From the NCBI RefSeq assembly GCF_020184175.1, contig NC_065531.1, forward strand, positions 48,071,213-48,135,212: a stretch of DNA of 64,000 nt, given 5' to 3'. A program made the translations under genes and the position numbers. The notes under the pieces were generated by a model. That model worked only from the letters and a program-made list of their open reading frames with translations. It ran no database searches and was not told the origin of the DNA. Source of the DNA: Aphis gossypii. Taxonomy: Eukaryota; Arthropoda; Insecta; Hemiptera; Aphididae. Numbering within the stretch: position 1 is the stretch's first letter; the number at the start of each line of letters is the position of its first letter. This document shows positions 1 through 14,300 of this stretch, one piece after another.

Positions 1-225
1 ATATATATCATCGAATTCAAACTTAACACGTCCAATACAGTGACCCACTCGAAATGAACTTACTGTACAGCAGAGTGGCAAAGTGTTAAACTCACTTGCC
101 ACCTTAATTTTCGTTGAATCTCAAGTGGATAACTAAGCCTACTGACCGGCAAGAACAAGATGTCGCTATACTCGGATTTACAACTGCATCTACTTCAGCA
201 CCACAGGAATAATAATTTCGAAAAC
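1..225. repeat. possible dispersed repeat fragment at the left edge
   Basis: This more complex, less AT-rich block (TCAAACTTAACACGTCCAAT ... CCGGCAAGAACAAGATGTCG) contrasts with the low-complexity DNA after it. It resembles a repeat I recall from aphid sequence. No frame stays open far. The element type is unknown, and it may continue left of the window. Confidence 0.3.
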
Positions 226-2316
226 AAAAAACTATGTAAACAATATTCAAACGACTTATGTATGGTCACAATATAATATAGTATACAACAGTACGGGATT
301 TATTTACGATTTACAAATATGATGTTATCATTTGGTAGTCAACTTAAATGACGAGTTTATCAGAGTTAAAAGTATTTTATAAATGTATAGTATATACACA
401 ATATAGTGTAGTGTTCCACATCCCCTCGTTATTAAACATCAGATATAATTGCATTGACACACTTAAATAAACAGTGTAGTCGTGTAGGAGTATAGTCGAG
501 GGAGAATATTAAGCTGAATATAATTCAAAATATGACCCGATGAGTTCATAATGTAGAGATTTATGTTTACGATTAAAAATATTGTATACATTTAACATTT
601 ACAAAATATAGTTTAATTACATTTTATCGATAATCTATAAATATAATAAAAATATATTAGATTTTTTTTTATGTTTTATTTAGTAAACTATACTATAATA
701 GTATAATGCATTGGTATATATTTTAATTATAATATATTTCCTCACAATAAACAATAATAACATCTATTGTTCCATTTCCTATTGGAATTTTCAGTTTGAA
801 TTTTTATCTTGAATTAAAACAAATAAAATAGTGATACCTACTTAATCGAAGATTGAACACCATATAAGTATAATTACGACAAGCAGTGGACAAGGTCAAA
901 ATAACTTTTTGAGAACCGAGTACAAAAAGAAATCCATGTACATTGTACATGTGGAAATTTTAAGACAACTATACTTGATTGAGTAATCCAATATGGCTAA
1001 TATGAATACGATGCGTTTGATATGATACCGAAAAGTTGTTATTGAAAGTTGCAACTATACCTACTATTTAGTACTTTATGCGGTATTTTTCAGTTAAATA
1101 TGCTATATTTATGTTATTAACGAATTACGCGTGTTCTTACTATTTAATTAACCTAAGATTTTATAACTTAAATTTAGGGAATGTGTCATTTTTAAATTTT
1201 TTTTTTTAACTCCTTTAATCTTATTTGTAAGCATATGATTATTATGCTTACAAATATATACTTATATACATTATAAATTGTACGATATATTATTGTATAC
1301 ATGTACCATCATTTTGTCAATTTACTCTTTTCCGTAACTATACATTTAACCATACCTATTCGTTACGCACGTCCAACGGGATTTAATGTTATAATATTGT
1401 CAACATAATATCAAATAGTTAGGTATACGGTAGTTATTACCTATTGATATAATTAATTATGAGGTTAAATTTAATAGCATATACGTCTGTATATTATAAT
1501 ACATTTATATACACTCACTTGAATATAATATACTTATGTTGACCGTTCTCGTTATACATTTTTCTCCCCTTCTATTGTTCTGACTATATGTACTGATTTA
1601 AACAATCGCAGTTCGATAACGTTTATGGGGTCCTTATATTATATCATGAGAATATCTATAACAAAAATACCAATAAATACTTATTTGATTGATTGACAGC
1701 CATATAGACAGAGGTCACCTGTGGTGGCATTCAAAATACCCACAATCGTGTGAAATATCTGTAAACGTAAAACCACATATCAAATAGTAAAGACATTATG
1801 CTATTTTGGATAAGGTAAATATTTTACATATAATTCAATTGGAAAATATTTAACAGATTTAATTTAAAACCTATACTCGAACAGTAGATTTAATAAACGG
1901 AAAAAAACGGAAATCATACTCATAACTTAGCTAGTACTTCGATTTATATGTTTTAAAAAATAAAAATATGTATTCATATAAGAAAATCTAAATAGTTTAC
2001 TGATGATAAAATTATAAAAATACTTTAACCAATGTAATCTACATATTTCATACTTATAATGAGTAATGTAGTTATTTACAATGATGCCATATTGTATTTT
2101 ATAATGATTTCTGATTAAGAAAATTTGTTTTTTAAGACAAAAGAAAATATATTAATTTAATTTAAAATCATTACGTAAAATAATGAATTATGTAGTATGA
2201 AGCATGTATATAGGTACATAAAAATATGTAAAAATATATAAGACAGAATTAAGCTTATTTACCAACAAGTTTTACACTAGTCAAAGTTTGTGAATTATAT
2301 TCAATAAAAACATATA
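226..2316. other. AT-rich DNA, no feature seen
   Basis: The stretch is low-complexity TA/AAT-rich sequence with scattered poly-T runs. I see no open frame with protein character, RNA gene or inverted-repeat element. Confidence 0.6.
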
Positions 2317-3318
2317 TCTATACTATAAAAGAAAGTCACGATTTTTGTCACGCATACAAATCCACACTGTTCAACGTATCCTTAGGTACCAAATTTTTTA
2401 CTGTTATACCTGAACAATAACATGACCAATATTTTGACATTTTCAGATTTTTACAGAAATATGTTATTTGTATCTTAAAACACTATTTGGTGAGAAAACG
2501 AAACATATCTACGTGTTCCTATTGTAATAGCACGTGTACCTATCTTTATTTCATATTTTATTTCGAAAAGGAAACATAATAAGTTACACAAAACAAATGT
2601 TGTGTCTCTCCTATAAAATTTGAATTTCGACGTATATGTATTATATTATATTATAATATATTAAAATAATAATTATTCAAAGCGTACCTATAGTTAAACA
2701 ATCTCCCACGACCCACCTCAGAATGTGATGAGTATATTATATAGGATCGACGATGAATCAATTATTATTGTCGATTTATATGAGATGTGAAAACGGCTTG
2801 GTGCTTTGAACAGTCTTGCGGGGTTTAAAGTATACGTAGATCACTGCGTTCCAACTACGACTGACGAACTTAATCTTGAGACTCGAATAGTTATATAAGA
2901 TCCAATAACGATAATAATTAATAATCAATATAAAAATAGTAAATAAGTCTGTAGCGCGCTGATTGGCTGTATGATGCGAAAACCCACAAAATTCAATATC
3001 TGATGTTGTTGTTTAATAATCATTATTATCGTTATTCATTTAATGGCGTTGTAATATTATTATATAATATATTTTCCGGCTGTAAAAATAATGATATTAA
3101 TGTAAGAAAAAAAATTGTTTTTAATATCTCGAAGTATATTTTTATGAAAATTTATAAACACCTGAAATTATTATTATTTTGCGTAGTTATAAGGTACCTA
3201 CGTACACTTTATAGCAATTTAAGATCGAAATAACTGTTAGACGACCAGACAGGATTGAAACAGCCTCACAATTTGCAAACAACTATCCACGGAGGCGGAG
3301 CACGCGGATGACAGCTAG
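2317..3318 (+). mobile_element. non-autonomous Helitron-like element
   Basis: The left end reads A|TCTATACTATAAAAGAAAG and the right end reads ATGACAGCTAG|T, the A|TC...CTAG|T arrangement of Helitron insertion between A and T. Just before the 3' end an imperfect hairpin is visible (TCCACG ... CGCGGA around an 11-base loop), as expected for a Helitron terminator. There are no terminal inverted repeats and no target duplication. No Rep/helicase coding sequence is present; the one open frame inside (3003-3233) is AT-rich and featureless. Boundaries come from motif matches only. Confidence 0.5.
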
Positions 3319-6300
3319 TTTACATATAAATCTGAATCCTAAACATTTCTAGTGTATAATAAATATTTCTAAACTATATACATCGTATATAATTATATTT
3401 AAAGTGTAAACATTGTATTAAAGCATAAATAAACGTAAACATTTTAAAAGTTAAATCATTTATGATGGTTAAAAAAACCCAACAAATAATAATCATTCCT
3501 AATATTAGTAGTTAATAGTTATACTGTTATACATCGTGGGAAAATTTTTGAAATTTTGGAAATTATTATCATTACTATTTACTACTATTTCTATTTGCAA
3601 TTTAATAACTTAATCTTTCAATGTGAACTATAATAATATATCATACAAAATAAATTACAATTTATCCTATAACAAAACATGTCATTATTATATTATATCA
3701 TTTTAAATTTTACAACGATTCTAACTTAAAATTCAAATGTCACGTTCAAATTAAATAAACTTATCTTGCAATGATGTATTTTTATATTTATTATATTTTA
3801 TTTTTTTATTTATTTATATTTTTTATATTTATCAAAATAAATTATAACAATAAATTGTTAAAACAATTAACTAATAAAAATGTATAATATATACTTGTTT
3901 TTTCAAACTTTATTATAATGTATATAAATATAGGTATTACTGTGGTTATTTAAACTATAAACTATCGTAAAAACAAAACGTTTTTCATTAAACAAACTTG
4001 AAAATTTGTATTACATTATTGTATAATATTTTAATTTAAATGTGTAATGTAACTTTAAAAAAAAATGCGAATCTTTAATAATATAAACTATGAAAAAAAA
4101 CCCACACTATAATTTTTATTAGGTAAATTGGTAATTGTAGGTACATATTTGAATATTTTCAAAACTCAAGTTATTTCTGTGAAAAATTACATTTCTAGCA
4201 CCATTATTAGTAGGAACGCCAACAGGCACCAGGCGTAAAATATAACTCTCTCTATGTATTATATTATACTATGTAGTATATGAATACGTGTTACGTAATA
4301 TATATTGAAAGTGCGCTAACATATATTTCATTTCAGAAGAATTCCATTACTATATAATATATACAATATACATAGTTATTGCACTATTGTATGGTTGGGA
4401 TCTCTTAAGGTTTTATATTTTATACCAATTTTTATTTCTATAAATAAAAAAAATTTAATTTTCATCACAGATTCGAATATACCATGCGTATAAGTACAAG
4501 ACTCAGTAAAGGATCTCATTTTATTCATGCACCGATGCAATTCTTCACAACAGCTTAACAACTATAACAAGTATCCGTCTATATGCCTCTTACATAACAC
4601 TAACAATACACACTCACTATATATAACAATCATGATACACGTACTTAAAAGCAGTTTTTCACAAACACATGGTTTTTAAATATTCTTGACGAAAAAAAAA
4701 TGTACCCGCCTACGTGAGAGATCAGGTGGAATATACGACGTCACTATTATATATAATACGTACCTTATACCTACAACAAATGAAGAATTTTTTTCCTCGA
4801 ATAATCCGCTTAAATATTTTCGGTAAATATATTTTTTTTTGCATTATGATTTAGAGAATAAAAAATACACAATTCATTTTACAAACTTCCGAACATTGTA
4901 TTAACAGCAATGTTACATAATACTAAAATACTTTAAGTCTTATTATGACTAAAATAATTTTTTGCTAGGTAAATCACAATAAACCATACTAATAAATTTG
5001 CTAAAATTTTGCTTGCACATGCATAATATATTTTTAATAATACTACAAACAAGTATTAATTTTAAAACATCATTTCAAAATTAAATAAAAATAAATAGGT
5101 ATTATATGATATACTTATATTAAAATATTCATTTAATATATAATTTAATGATACCATGAATATATATACATTCATGATAGACGGATCCACACTATGATAG
5201 GTGCAAATAAGAAGTGTTAATATCACTATAACAACTCGATAAAAACAAGACATTTAATGTAAGAGGATTTATAATTAAATCAAATTAAATTTGATTGTTT
5301 TCTTACTATGATAATCCAATTTTTTTTTTTAACTATCTTATATTATAGTTATATTGTGAAGTATTAAAACTAAATATGAAATAGGTAGGCATGCTTAAAT
5401 ATTAAATATATCAACAGCGTGAAACGAGGTTTTAACAAAATCATTTAAGTAATTTAACGCAATCGTGCATTTTGTATTCATTATAATATTATAATATTAT
5501 TATACTTTTATTAATTTAAGGTGTAATATTCCTGTGTTATTTTTTATAAATCAATTATCTATTATAACTGTATAAAGTTATTTGAAAATAAAAATTTAAC
5601 TTTATTCCTATATTCTATATTACAGAAGTTATATCCAACATATAGATATTATACATTTATATTTTATACTATTCCTTCTGTTGAAACGGATTTGTCTATT
5701 GATATTATTTAAATTAACACAAACCAATGAAAAATAAAATTAACTTCATGGTATCATCATGATACCACGGCTCATGAGGTACTATCATCTATACATTGGG
5801 CGCGTATACAAATAATATGGTAAATGATTAATATTTAAGAATATAAAAACAACAATAGGTATACTTATTAGTTATTATTAATACTAACTGATGTAATTCC
5901 ACAATAAGGAAAAAATTACAATAGAATAACTATATAAGCCTATAGGTTATTATTTAGTCGAAAGGCGTTGACCCTTATGAAAAACTTTTGAATGAATGTT
6001 TCAAAATTCATTTTTCACAAACGTTTATATTATACATTATATATATTTAAAAAAAAAACATAATACCTTTATAAAGTGTCTTCTGAACATAATTATTGTT
6101 TGAGCACGGGTGCCCAGAATGGAAGATTTTAAGAAGACATGTGTTTTTTTTTACGTACCTATACTTATATATACGTACATATTTTTTCGCTCATAAACTC
6201 CAACGAATAACAACTCAAGAGGCGTAAAAAAAGAGAACAGATATCAAATGAATAGAATTCTTTAAGACTGCGTATTATTAGCGAGAATAAGCTGAGGAGG

Positions 6301-7065
6301 GGAAAATAATATATATTTTTATTCGACGTCCTGCAGTGCGACATTCGCGCATTGTCCGTTGTACGAGGGTGCAGACAATTTGTCCCTACATATACATATA
6401 ATATATACCATTGATACGAACATTATGTGAGTGTTTGCGGGGGAGGTTCATAAAAATCGTAAAATAGGTGTCAACTACAAAAAGAAATTATCGGGTATTC
6501 GGGCGAGACTGAGATGATTTATGGAACTATTTTACATTTTTCGACGATCGTTCGGCTACCAAAAATGTGTCAAGTTTGTTTTTGACGATTATAAAAGAAT
6601 GTGATGGTTTCAAATATATTTTTATGGTTTTAGGTATAAATTCCTACAGCGGCTGTGGGTTGCGGAGTTTAAATAATAACTGTAGGTTTGTAAAGCATAT
6701 TTTGAAGTATCAGATATTTCCTACATAGTACATAATATGCCATTTTGTACCTTACTCTTATTTGAAATTAAAATTATGTTATTAGGTATATAAAAAAAGT
6801 AACTATTATAGAAATTATTATTATGATAATATTAGACCCTACTACGTTTCTACAGCCATTTTCATCTTCTTATTATGGAGCCAGTTCGTCCTTTGCGCTT
6901 AAATTGGGTTCAAAATTCAAATAAATTGAATACATAATCACAATATTTAGGTAGATTGGTCTAATGTCGGTTTTTAACTGTACTTATAAGTACCAACATT
7001 ATGAACAATATATATAATATGTATAATTAAATATGTTATTGATAAAAATTAGAATGTTTCTTACG
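3319..7065. other. AT-rich DNA, no gene seen
   Basis: The stretch is AT-rich non-coding sequence. A short perfect hairpin (TGGTATCA-TCA-TGATACCA, 5749-5767) and a slightly GC-richer patch at about 6.29-6.40 kb are the only structures. Open frames at 4376-4561 and 5062-5253 on the - strand are AT-driven and featureless. Confidence 0.6.
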
Positions 7066-7073
7066 CTCTAATA

Positions 7074-7390
7074 CAGGAGTCACCAACTAATTTCTATGGG
7101 GGTCCGTTTTGAAACTTACCAAACTTTACGCGGTCCAAACAGTTAGATAAAAACTATTTCGTAGATAAGGCCCGTTTCACATGGACGCGTATCATACGCG
7201 ACGTATCGTACGTGCGCGTTTTAATTTACATTGGTCAAATTCATACGCGTCACTCCGACGACGGCGCGTTTCCCTCGCCGGTTTGGCGCGTATGAACTTA
7301 ATCAATGTAAAATGAAAACGCGCTCGCGGTCCGTAAAAATAGTGCTCGAGGTCCGTATCCGGACCGCGGTCCGCCAGTTGGTGACCCCTG
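7074..7390. mobile_element. hAT-type MITE with perfect 8-bp target duplication
   Basis: The left end CAGGAGTCACCAACT and right end AGTTGGTGACCCCTG are terminal inverted repeats of the hAT type. They are flanked by a perfect direct repeat CTCTAATA (7066-7073 and 7391-7398). Inside are two long inverted arms around 7205-7250 and 7283-7327 (GCGCGTTTT, ATTTACATTG, TTCATACGCG matched), so the centre can fold back. CpG-rich composition differs sharply from the flanks. At 317 bases it has no transposase. Confidence 0.88.
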
Positions 7391-7398
7391 CTCTAATA

Positions 7399-9570
7399 TA
7401 TTATAATTATATTATTCATTAATTATTTATAAGGTTATAAATAAGGTAGGTACATAATATTATACTTGTATATGTTATAAAAAAATAAAATCATATAAAA
7501 TACCTATATTATAAAATGAATAATTTAAAGGTTTTATTGTAGGTAGTCATTAATGAACAACATTTTTTAGATTTTTCTCGTTATGATTTTTTAAGTGTAT
7601 TACTTTTTTAAATGATATGGCATACATGGAACAGAATCGGATTTTAAACTAGTTTTTAATTATTTATTAGTTATAAACTATAGTAACTCATAAACATTTG
7701 AAGTTTAGATGAGTGCGGAGTAGTGGATATTAAACTAACACTCTGTGAAGTATCCTTGTGTCACTTCACTAATTGGAATATTACATGCATAAACCAATAG
7801 CTATAATATTTTTTAAGAAATGAAGACTCATGTTTAAAAAATCGCACTTATTATATGGTATACTTGTATAATATTATTATTTGTTTATATCTATTATCAA
7901 TTGTTATTATAATGTTATTCAATCGCTCAAAATATTTTGGACTGTCTATAGTATCTATAAACTCTATTTATACCATTTTATTATAGTAATCACATATAAT
8001 AGAAGTATGGGTATAGTACATTACATATGACCGGAAATCATAGCACTGTGGAAAGAACAAGCCTAAGATATTCGTTATACGTGGATATAAAAAAAACTAT
8101 TTCGAGTGTATATAATATATCATCCCCTAGTTGAATGTATATATATAGTTCAAAGCTATTAACAGAATACACGCTGCGGTCATTATGTACGTCATATTAT
8201 ATTGTTATCAATACTTACGAAAATACCATTGGGGAGCACTAAAAGTAAAAAAAAAGTCTTTAAGTCAATTGTTTATTACCGTGCACCTCCAAACAATTGT
8301 CGTAAATCGTATTTGGACGTGAGAAGTCCGACGAACATGCAATTATTGTAACCGAAGCCAGAATTAGGTAGGCGAAAAAAAAACATTCAGACAATATAAT
8401 AGTAATCGGTACTAAAAAAATAATAAATGTATGTGTATAAAAAAAAAAAAATCGCGAGTCTGTCATGCTGATGTGAACTGATGGAATGAACCGCCTGTAG
8501 ACAAGGAGCACAAAGGCTTCTTTCATTTATCGGCAAACTCCCGCAGTCAAATGCCACACGGACAATGGGACCAGTAGTGCGCTTTGTCGAAATCCACGAA
8601 GACGAATACGGAACGTATATAGGTAGTTGTAGTGTGTATTTTCGCGCAGGCCGTTCTTGTATAATTATGACATGCTGGAACTATAATATTAAAGGTACTT
8701 ACTCAATTACTCTGACATTAAAATATATTCATTATAAAGTACTTGATTTAAAAATCAAAAATTCTATTTTAATCAGCTGTCTGAGTATATAAAATTAATA
8801 CATTTTTTATACGACCGACCCGCATTCATTTTTAGATCATTATTTCAATACCAAATATAATAGATTAATCGCTGAATGTGTTTAATTTTAAAATATATTC
8901 GTTACGTTAATGATAATGTATAGCTTTACTCATAAATATTTTACATAAGTATACCTATTATAAAATAAAATAAGATAAAGACCATTTCTGAAAAAAAAAC
9001 CATTTAATGTAACCTGCAGTAGGTATATATATATGTATATATTATATAAACTAATTTCAGTCAATCATATTTACGTACTATTTAACACACAAGTAGCAGA
9101 TCTATACTACATACTATGTAAGAACTAAGAACCTATTTCAAAATATTTGCGTCATTACCATTATTGTATTTAAACATTTTTGTAACAAAAAGCATTTTAA
9201 GTTAATTATATATATCCAAGTTTTTTTTTTTTTTTTGAAAAAATTTATTTACATAAATTTAATTATATTCTTTATTCTCTTATCTCTGTGAAAAATAATT
9301 TTAATTTAAAAAGTAGTTTTCAAAATATGTTTTAAATTTTAAGCATTATTTAAAAGCTTCTTCATTTTTGAAAGATGTTAGCTAATATTATTTATTATAT
9401 ATACCTGTATACAAAACTTTTTATTTTTCTGTTAACGTTTTATTATTTTTCTTCGTAGAACATTATTTATTTATTATTATTTTTTCCTATTCATTTATAT
9501 CACTTAAATGCTCGGAAGCATTACGACAAAAAATACATAAATAAAAAAGATTCATACTTTGTACAAATTT
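7399..9570. other. AT-rich DNA, no gene seen
   Basis: A patch of moderate complexity at about 8.27-8.70 kb carries short opposing frames (8260-8526 minus, 8565-8792 plus) without domains or good start context. The rest is AT-rich. Confidence 0.55.
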
Positions 9571-9579
9571 AATCTTCTG

Positions 9580-11370
9580 TCGTCGGTGCGCTGCTAGGAA
9601 ACTTTTATTACAAACACGTCGGTATGCATATACACACACAAAATGCATTTTCACTTTTTTCATCTCTTATATTTTTTTCGTTTTAAATTGAATTCCCAGC
9701 TCTTATCATCGAGGCAACGAAACTTCCGACTTAATTGAAAAAGTTATCCGCGAAATATAATTCACGGCGGTATACACGTATTATACCTACGTATATAATA
9801 TTATATTATATATATATTTAGGTACATGTAATATATAATTTACACTATTTACGTAAACTGTAAAGGATGCAATATTTAGGTGGCAGGTTCTATTATATAT
9901 ATATATATATATATATATGTACATAAATACTATGTACCTACTATATACACGTACAAAGTATACTACGTATTATAATATTCCGTTTTGCATTTGGTTGGCA
10001 CGGTCTTCGACGCGAGACCGCGCCCGTGGTATACCGCGTTATATAATATATGTGGGTACATACTACATACCTATATACCAAAGCGCGTTATCTACACAAC
10101 AAACGGTCGTCGCGTTGGCCGCAGAAAATGTTTATGTGCGACACGTATACGTAATATATATCGTTCCGAAAACGACGATATCAAAAGTATATATTAAGTA
10201 CGGTAAGTATATAATTTACTTACCAACACAAAATCCAAACAAACGCGTGATTAACGTGTATATAAGTACACGTTATTATATTATATTAAACTACAATTAA
10301 GTCCCGAGTAAAAAGCTCGCGTCGCACTTTTTCGCGGACGGAGATCGCGTGATGCGTATATGTAATAATATTCGTAAATATAGTCGCTGCGCGAGGTATA
10401 TTTTAGATGTTTATACATAGCTATTTTACACGTATACCTTGTATACGTGTGTATAATATAATATTATTTGGGAATATAAACAGCGTGGCGACATTGTGTT
10501 GTTTAAGCCGTTTACCGCACCGGCGACGCCCAGTAATGCCCACCGATTCCGGAACCCTTAATTAAACCCTGCACGGACCCCGGCCGGGTATTCCCATGGA
10601 CTCCGTTTTGCATTGTCACAGGTATATATATTATATTATTATTATTACGCGTATTTCCCTACCCCCAACCATCACAACACACACACACGCACACAAGTAC
10701 ATCATTGCTGCTCGCGACCGATAATGGCGTGCACACACACGCACGACGTGTACACACGGGCTAAATACACCCCACGTACACACACGCTATATGTATATAG
10801 TATTATTCTACACGTTTATACGTGTATAATCGCCGCAGATAACATCAAACTCGGTATCGACACGACCCCTTTGACTTGGCGCGGACGCAGCTTGATACAA
10901 ACCATTATCTTTGTTTGCGCCGTGTGTATGGGTATATGCATGGGTATACTATATAATATAATATTATATGTATAATGACCCCGGGAACGAGCGGTTCTTT
11001 ATTTAGGTCTATTTTTTTTTCTTCATCGGAGTCTGAGAAACATGTAGATCACCTATACACTTCAATAATATTTTATATATACACGCGCATAATGCACACC
11101 GATATATATATATTATGTTTATTATATTATATTGCAGCTCGTACAAGAACGTATTGTACAGCAGCTGTTTGTTGTAGCTCGACGACAAATGATGATTGAA
11201 TATTATACATTATTAAATACAAGCCGACTGCAAGCCGTACATGACGTATATACTTTGCTGTGCGATAAAACGAATTTTTCTTCTATGAAAAATACACCGA
11301 TTCGCTATGGTAATTATGTACGTTATACATGCGGAATGGTATTAAACTGCGGAGGAGGGATTGAGTAAAA
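9580..11370. other. GC-richer island with palindromes, function unknown
   Basis: The island has higher CpG content than its flanks, a (TA) run (9894-9918) and a cluster of palindromes built on ACGTGT/ACACGT. These are TAACGTGTA..TACACGTTA (10252-10275), ACACGTATAC-CTT-GTATACGTGT (10428-10450) and TACACG-TTTATA-CGTGTA (10809-10826). Open frames of 70-127 codons in several frames are Tyr/Thr/Ile-rich low-complexity translations without domains. A regulatory region or distal promoter is possible. Confidence 0.4.
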
Positions 11371-14300
11371 AATTAAGTCGAAACAATAAATTTAAGCGGT
11401 GAAATTACATATACAACATATACAATCGGCTTTTAATTTTAACTTCGCGGATTATTTTGCAATTAAACAGAAAGTATACAGTTGACTATTGTAACAAAAA
11501 AAATATCTATATTATAATGGAAATTATCATTTTATTAAAACATAAAATCTTAACACTATATTTAATTTAACTTAGAGAATATTTTCCTTTTACACATTTA
11601 CCTTTTATTAATTTCAAAAATGTACCCCCTCTGAATAACAGACGAAATTTCAACGATGCGAGTGCTCGCTATTTAGAAGTTCAACTGCTTATATTTATGT
11701 ACTACATATACCTATAAATATATTTTGGTATAAATGTACATTGTACATATAATGTATTTGCACTCATGTTTTCAGTTTTACTTAAATACATGTTCTTACC
11801 TATGCGTTAAATGTTAATGCGCACATTAATAATAAACATAGATACTAATATAAATAAATATTTATAAAAAGTTTTCATCGAAGTAAAATATTTTTATTAT
11901 AAACCATTTGGCATTTATTTTAACTCGCTTTTTAAATGATTAAAGCACACGGTTTTACACAACGCAGTATACAAATACTTTATATTATAAATATGCTAAA
12001 TATATAATAGGTATGTTCTATACTTGTACTTCTATCCGCACAAAGTATTCATAATAAAATATTATAATTTATAATAAACTAAATAAATATATCATGAAAG
12101 GTTGTACATATAATTTATCATATATATATCTACGTACTTATACGTGTGTGTGGGTACCTGTGTCATTATAATATTATATATACGTAAAGATAATAATAAA
12201 TGAATAATAGGTGAGAAACAGAGTAGGTGGTTTGGGGAGAAGATGTATGGGCTTTTAATAATGATTCGTGCTTATCGAGGTGTACGTTTATGTAATGGAC
12301 CATGAGTGCCGCAGTAGTTACACGTATTTATACACGATGAAAAGCGTCGCATAACCTGGACCGTATTTATGCAAAATAAAACAATAACTTTCCGGTTGAA
12401 AAAGCATTTGAACCGGTCAAAGGGTTGTTGTTGCATTTTTTTGCCCATCCCGTTTCCAGTCTCACTCTCTCTCTCATTCCTCGTTGCTCTTTTTTCTCCA
12501 TCCGTCTCTTTTTAAATATATCTCTCTCAGTTCCTCTTTGTATACATACATATATATATAAGTACATATATTACATGATTATCAACGGTTACCCCTTTCA
12601 TTCAAAACACATGAGCTAAACGGTTGTTGTTTTTCATCATTTTATACGCATACATATTATAATAATAATGTAACGCGGTCCTATATATGCAATGAAAGGG
12701 AGGTAGGTACCCGGTTTATCTGCTGGAATGGAAAAGTCATTCGGTGAAATTTATTAATATTCAGGGACGCATAAAAGAGGCTGTTTGTATACGGTGTTTC
12801 GTCAAAATGACACGTGGAGGGAGAGAGAAGTTTGTTTCTCGCTAAAAAAATATATAAATATATGCTTATATTTATCTCATATACAGATTTTATCTGCAAC
12901 GAACATATAAAAATCGGGTTATCTTGCTACATGCTAAATGAATTTCAAAAAATGTTAACTATAAAAAAAGAACAACACTGATTACTGCAAGCATCTACGC
13001 ATATAATATTATGTAAAAATATTAACATAATTTTTTGAAAGCTTAAAAATAATTTGTACTACTGAAATATAAATTGTAAATAATTTAATATTTGGATTAG
13101 AGAAAAAAGAGATTATAATAATTTTAATAATAAAATAACATGTTAATATACAACATTTACGGAGTAATAAATTTAAAAAAATATGTTTATAATAGATTAA
13201 AATTTTTTTTTTTTTTTTTAATTGGTGAATAATTATTTTACTCGTTTATATTTGTTTGTATAAAATATACATTTAAGCTCGTATATTTTATTAGCACATT
13301 ATTTTTTCGTCTATTATTGAATATTTGTATCGCTATAATTATGCTTTTTGCAATATTAATTTGTATTGAGGAATAGTTCATTAGCTTATACCTATATTAC
13401 TATTTTTTCACAACCATATATGTATTGTCGTAACAGACTATATGTATGAAAGAAAACGCCCTCTCGAGTACTATTACCCGTGTGGTGCTAATTTTGGTAA
13501 ACTGACGGATGTAAAGATAATTATTAAAATCTCCGCACTCCCAAAACGGATCCCTCTTTGTATTATTATCGTCCTTCCCCCGGGTGACATAAGCGGTTAC
13601 GAACAGTTCACTAGTTCTCACCCCAACCGAATAATAAAAGCTTTGGGACAAGGAAAAATCGATTATTATTATTTGCAGACACATAGTTAGTTTAGGTTAT
13701 GATTTTCTGCACACCATACTTTTTCCATAACAATAATATTATTTCATAAAATCACACGCATAACATTTTCATTTGTAATATATCTACCATACTACGTGTA
13801 CATAATGACCTAATAAAATGTCTATGCCATTACTCATTACACATTGTGTATGTTAAATTTAGTCATAAGTTGTTAGTATAGTGAGCTTTATTCATTTTTA
13901 TAACTTAAATTAAGAATTCTTTACTTTTAAATAACAAATAAAGCTATAATTCAATGTTAATATAAATATTCATAAATATTACAATAATATTAGTTTATTA
14001 GTTTGCTCGTATATTTAAAAATTTATAATTTATAACAAAATGAATTTAAAAAATTCTTAAAAATGTTTATATTATATTATGATATTATGTGAATTAATAT
14101 TTAAAATAAAAATAATCTTTTACGGAATAAATTATACAGTCAATAAAAAAGACTGATACAGATAAATATAATATATATATTTTATGTATCTAATAAGGAG
14201 AAAATTGTAAAATTATTCAATTTTCCTAGTACTAGAACCCATGTCCCATTACTTATTAGGGGGATGCGGCGGTGGTAATTCAATAATATTGATTAACGAA

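Noticed and set aside
5749..5767. 8-bp perfect hairpin TGGTATCA-TCA-TGATACCA
   Set aside because: It is short and isolated, with no context to suggest a function.
10596..10621. ATG in good context (CCCATGG) opening MDSVLHCH and running into a GT donor, in phase with the exon at 34858
   Set aside because: The phase match has a one-in-three chance, the donor context GTATAT is ordinary, and the distance is 24 kb. There is no independent support for coding here.
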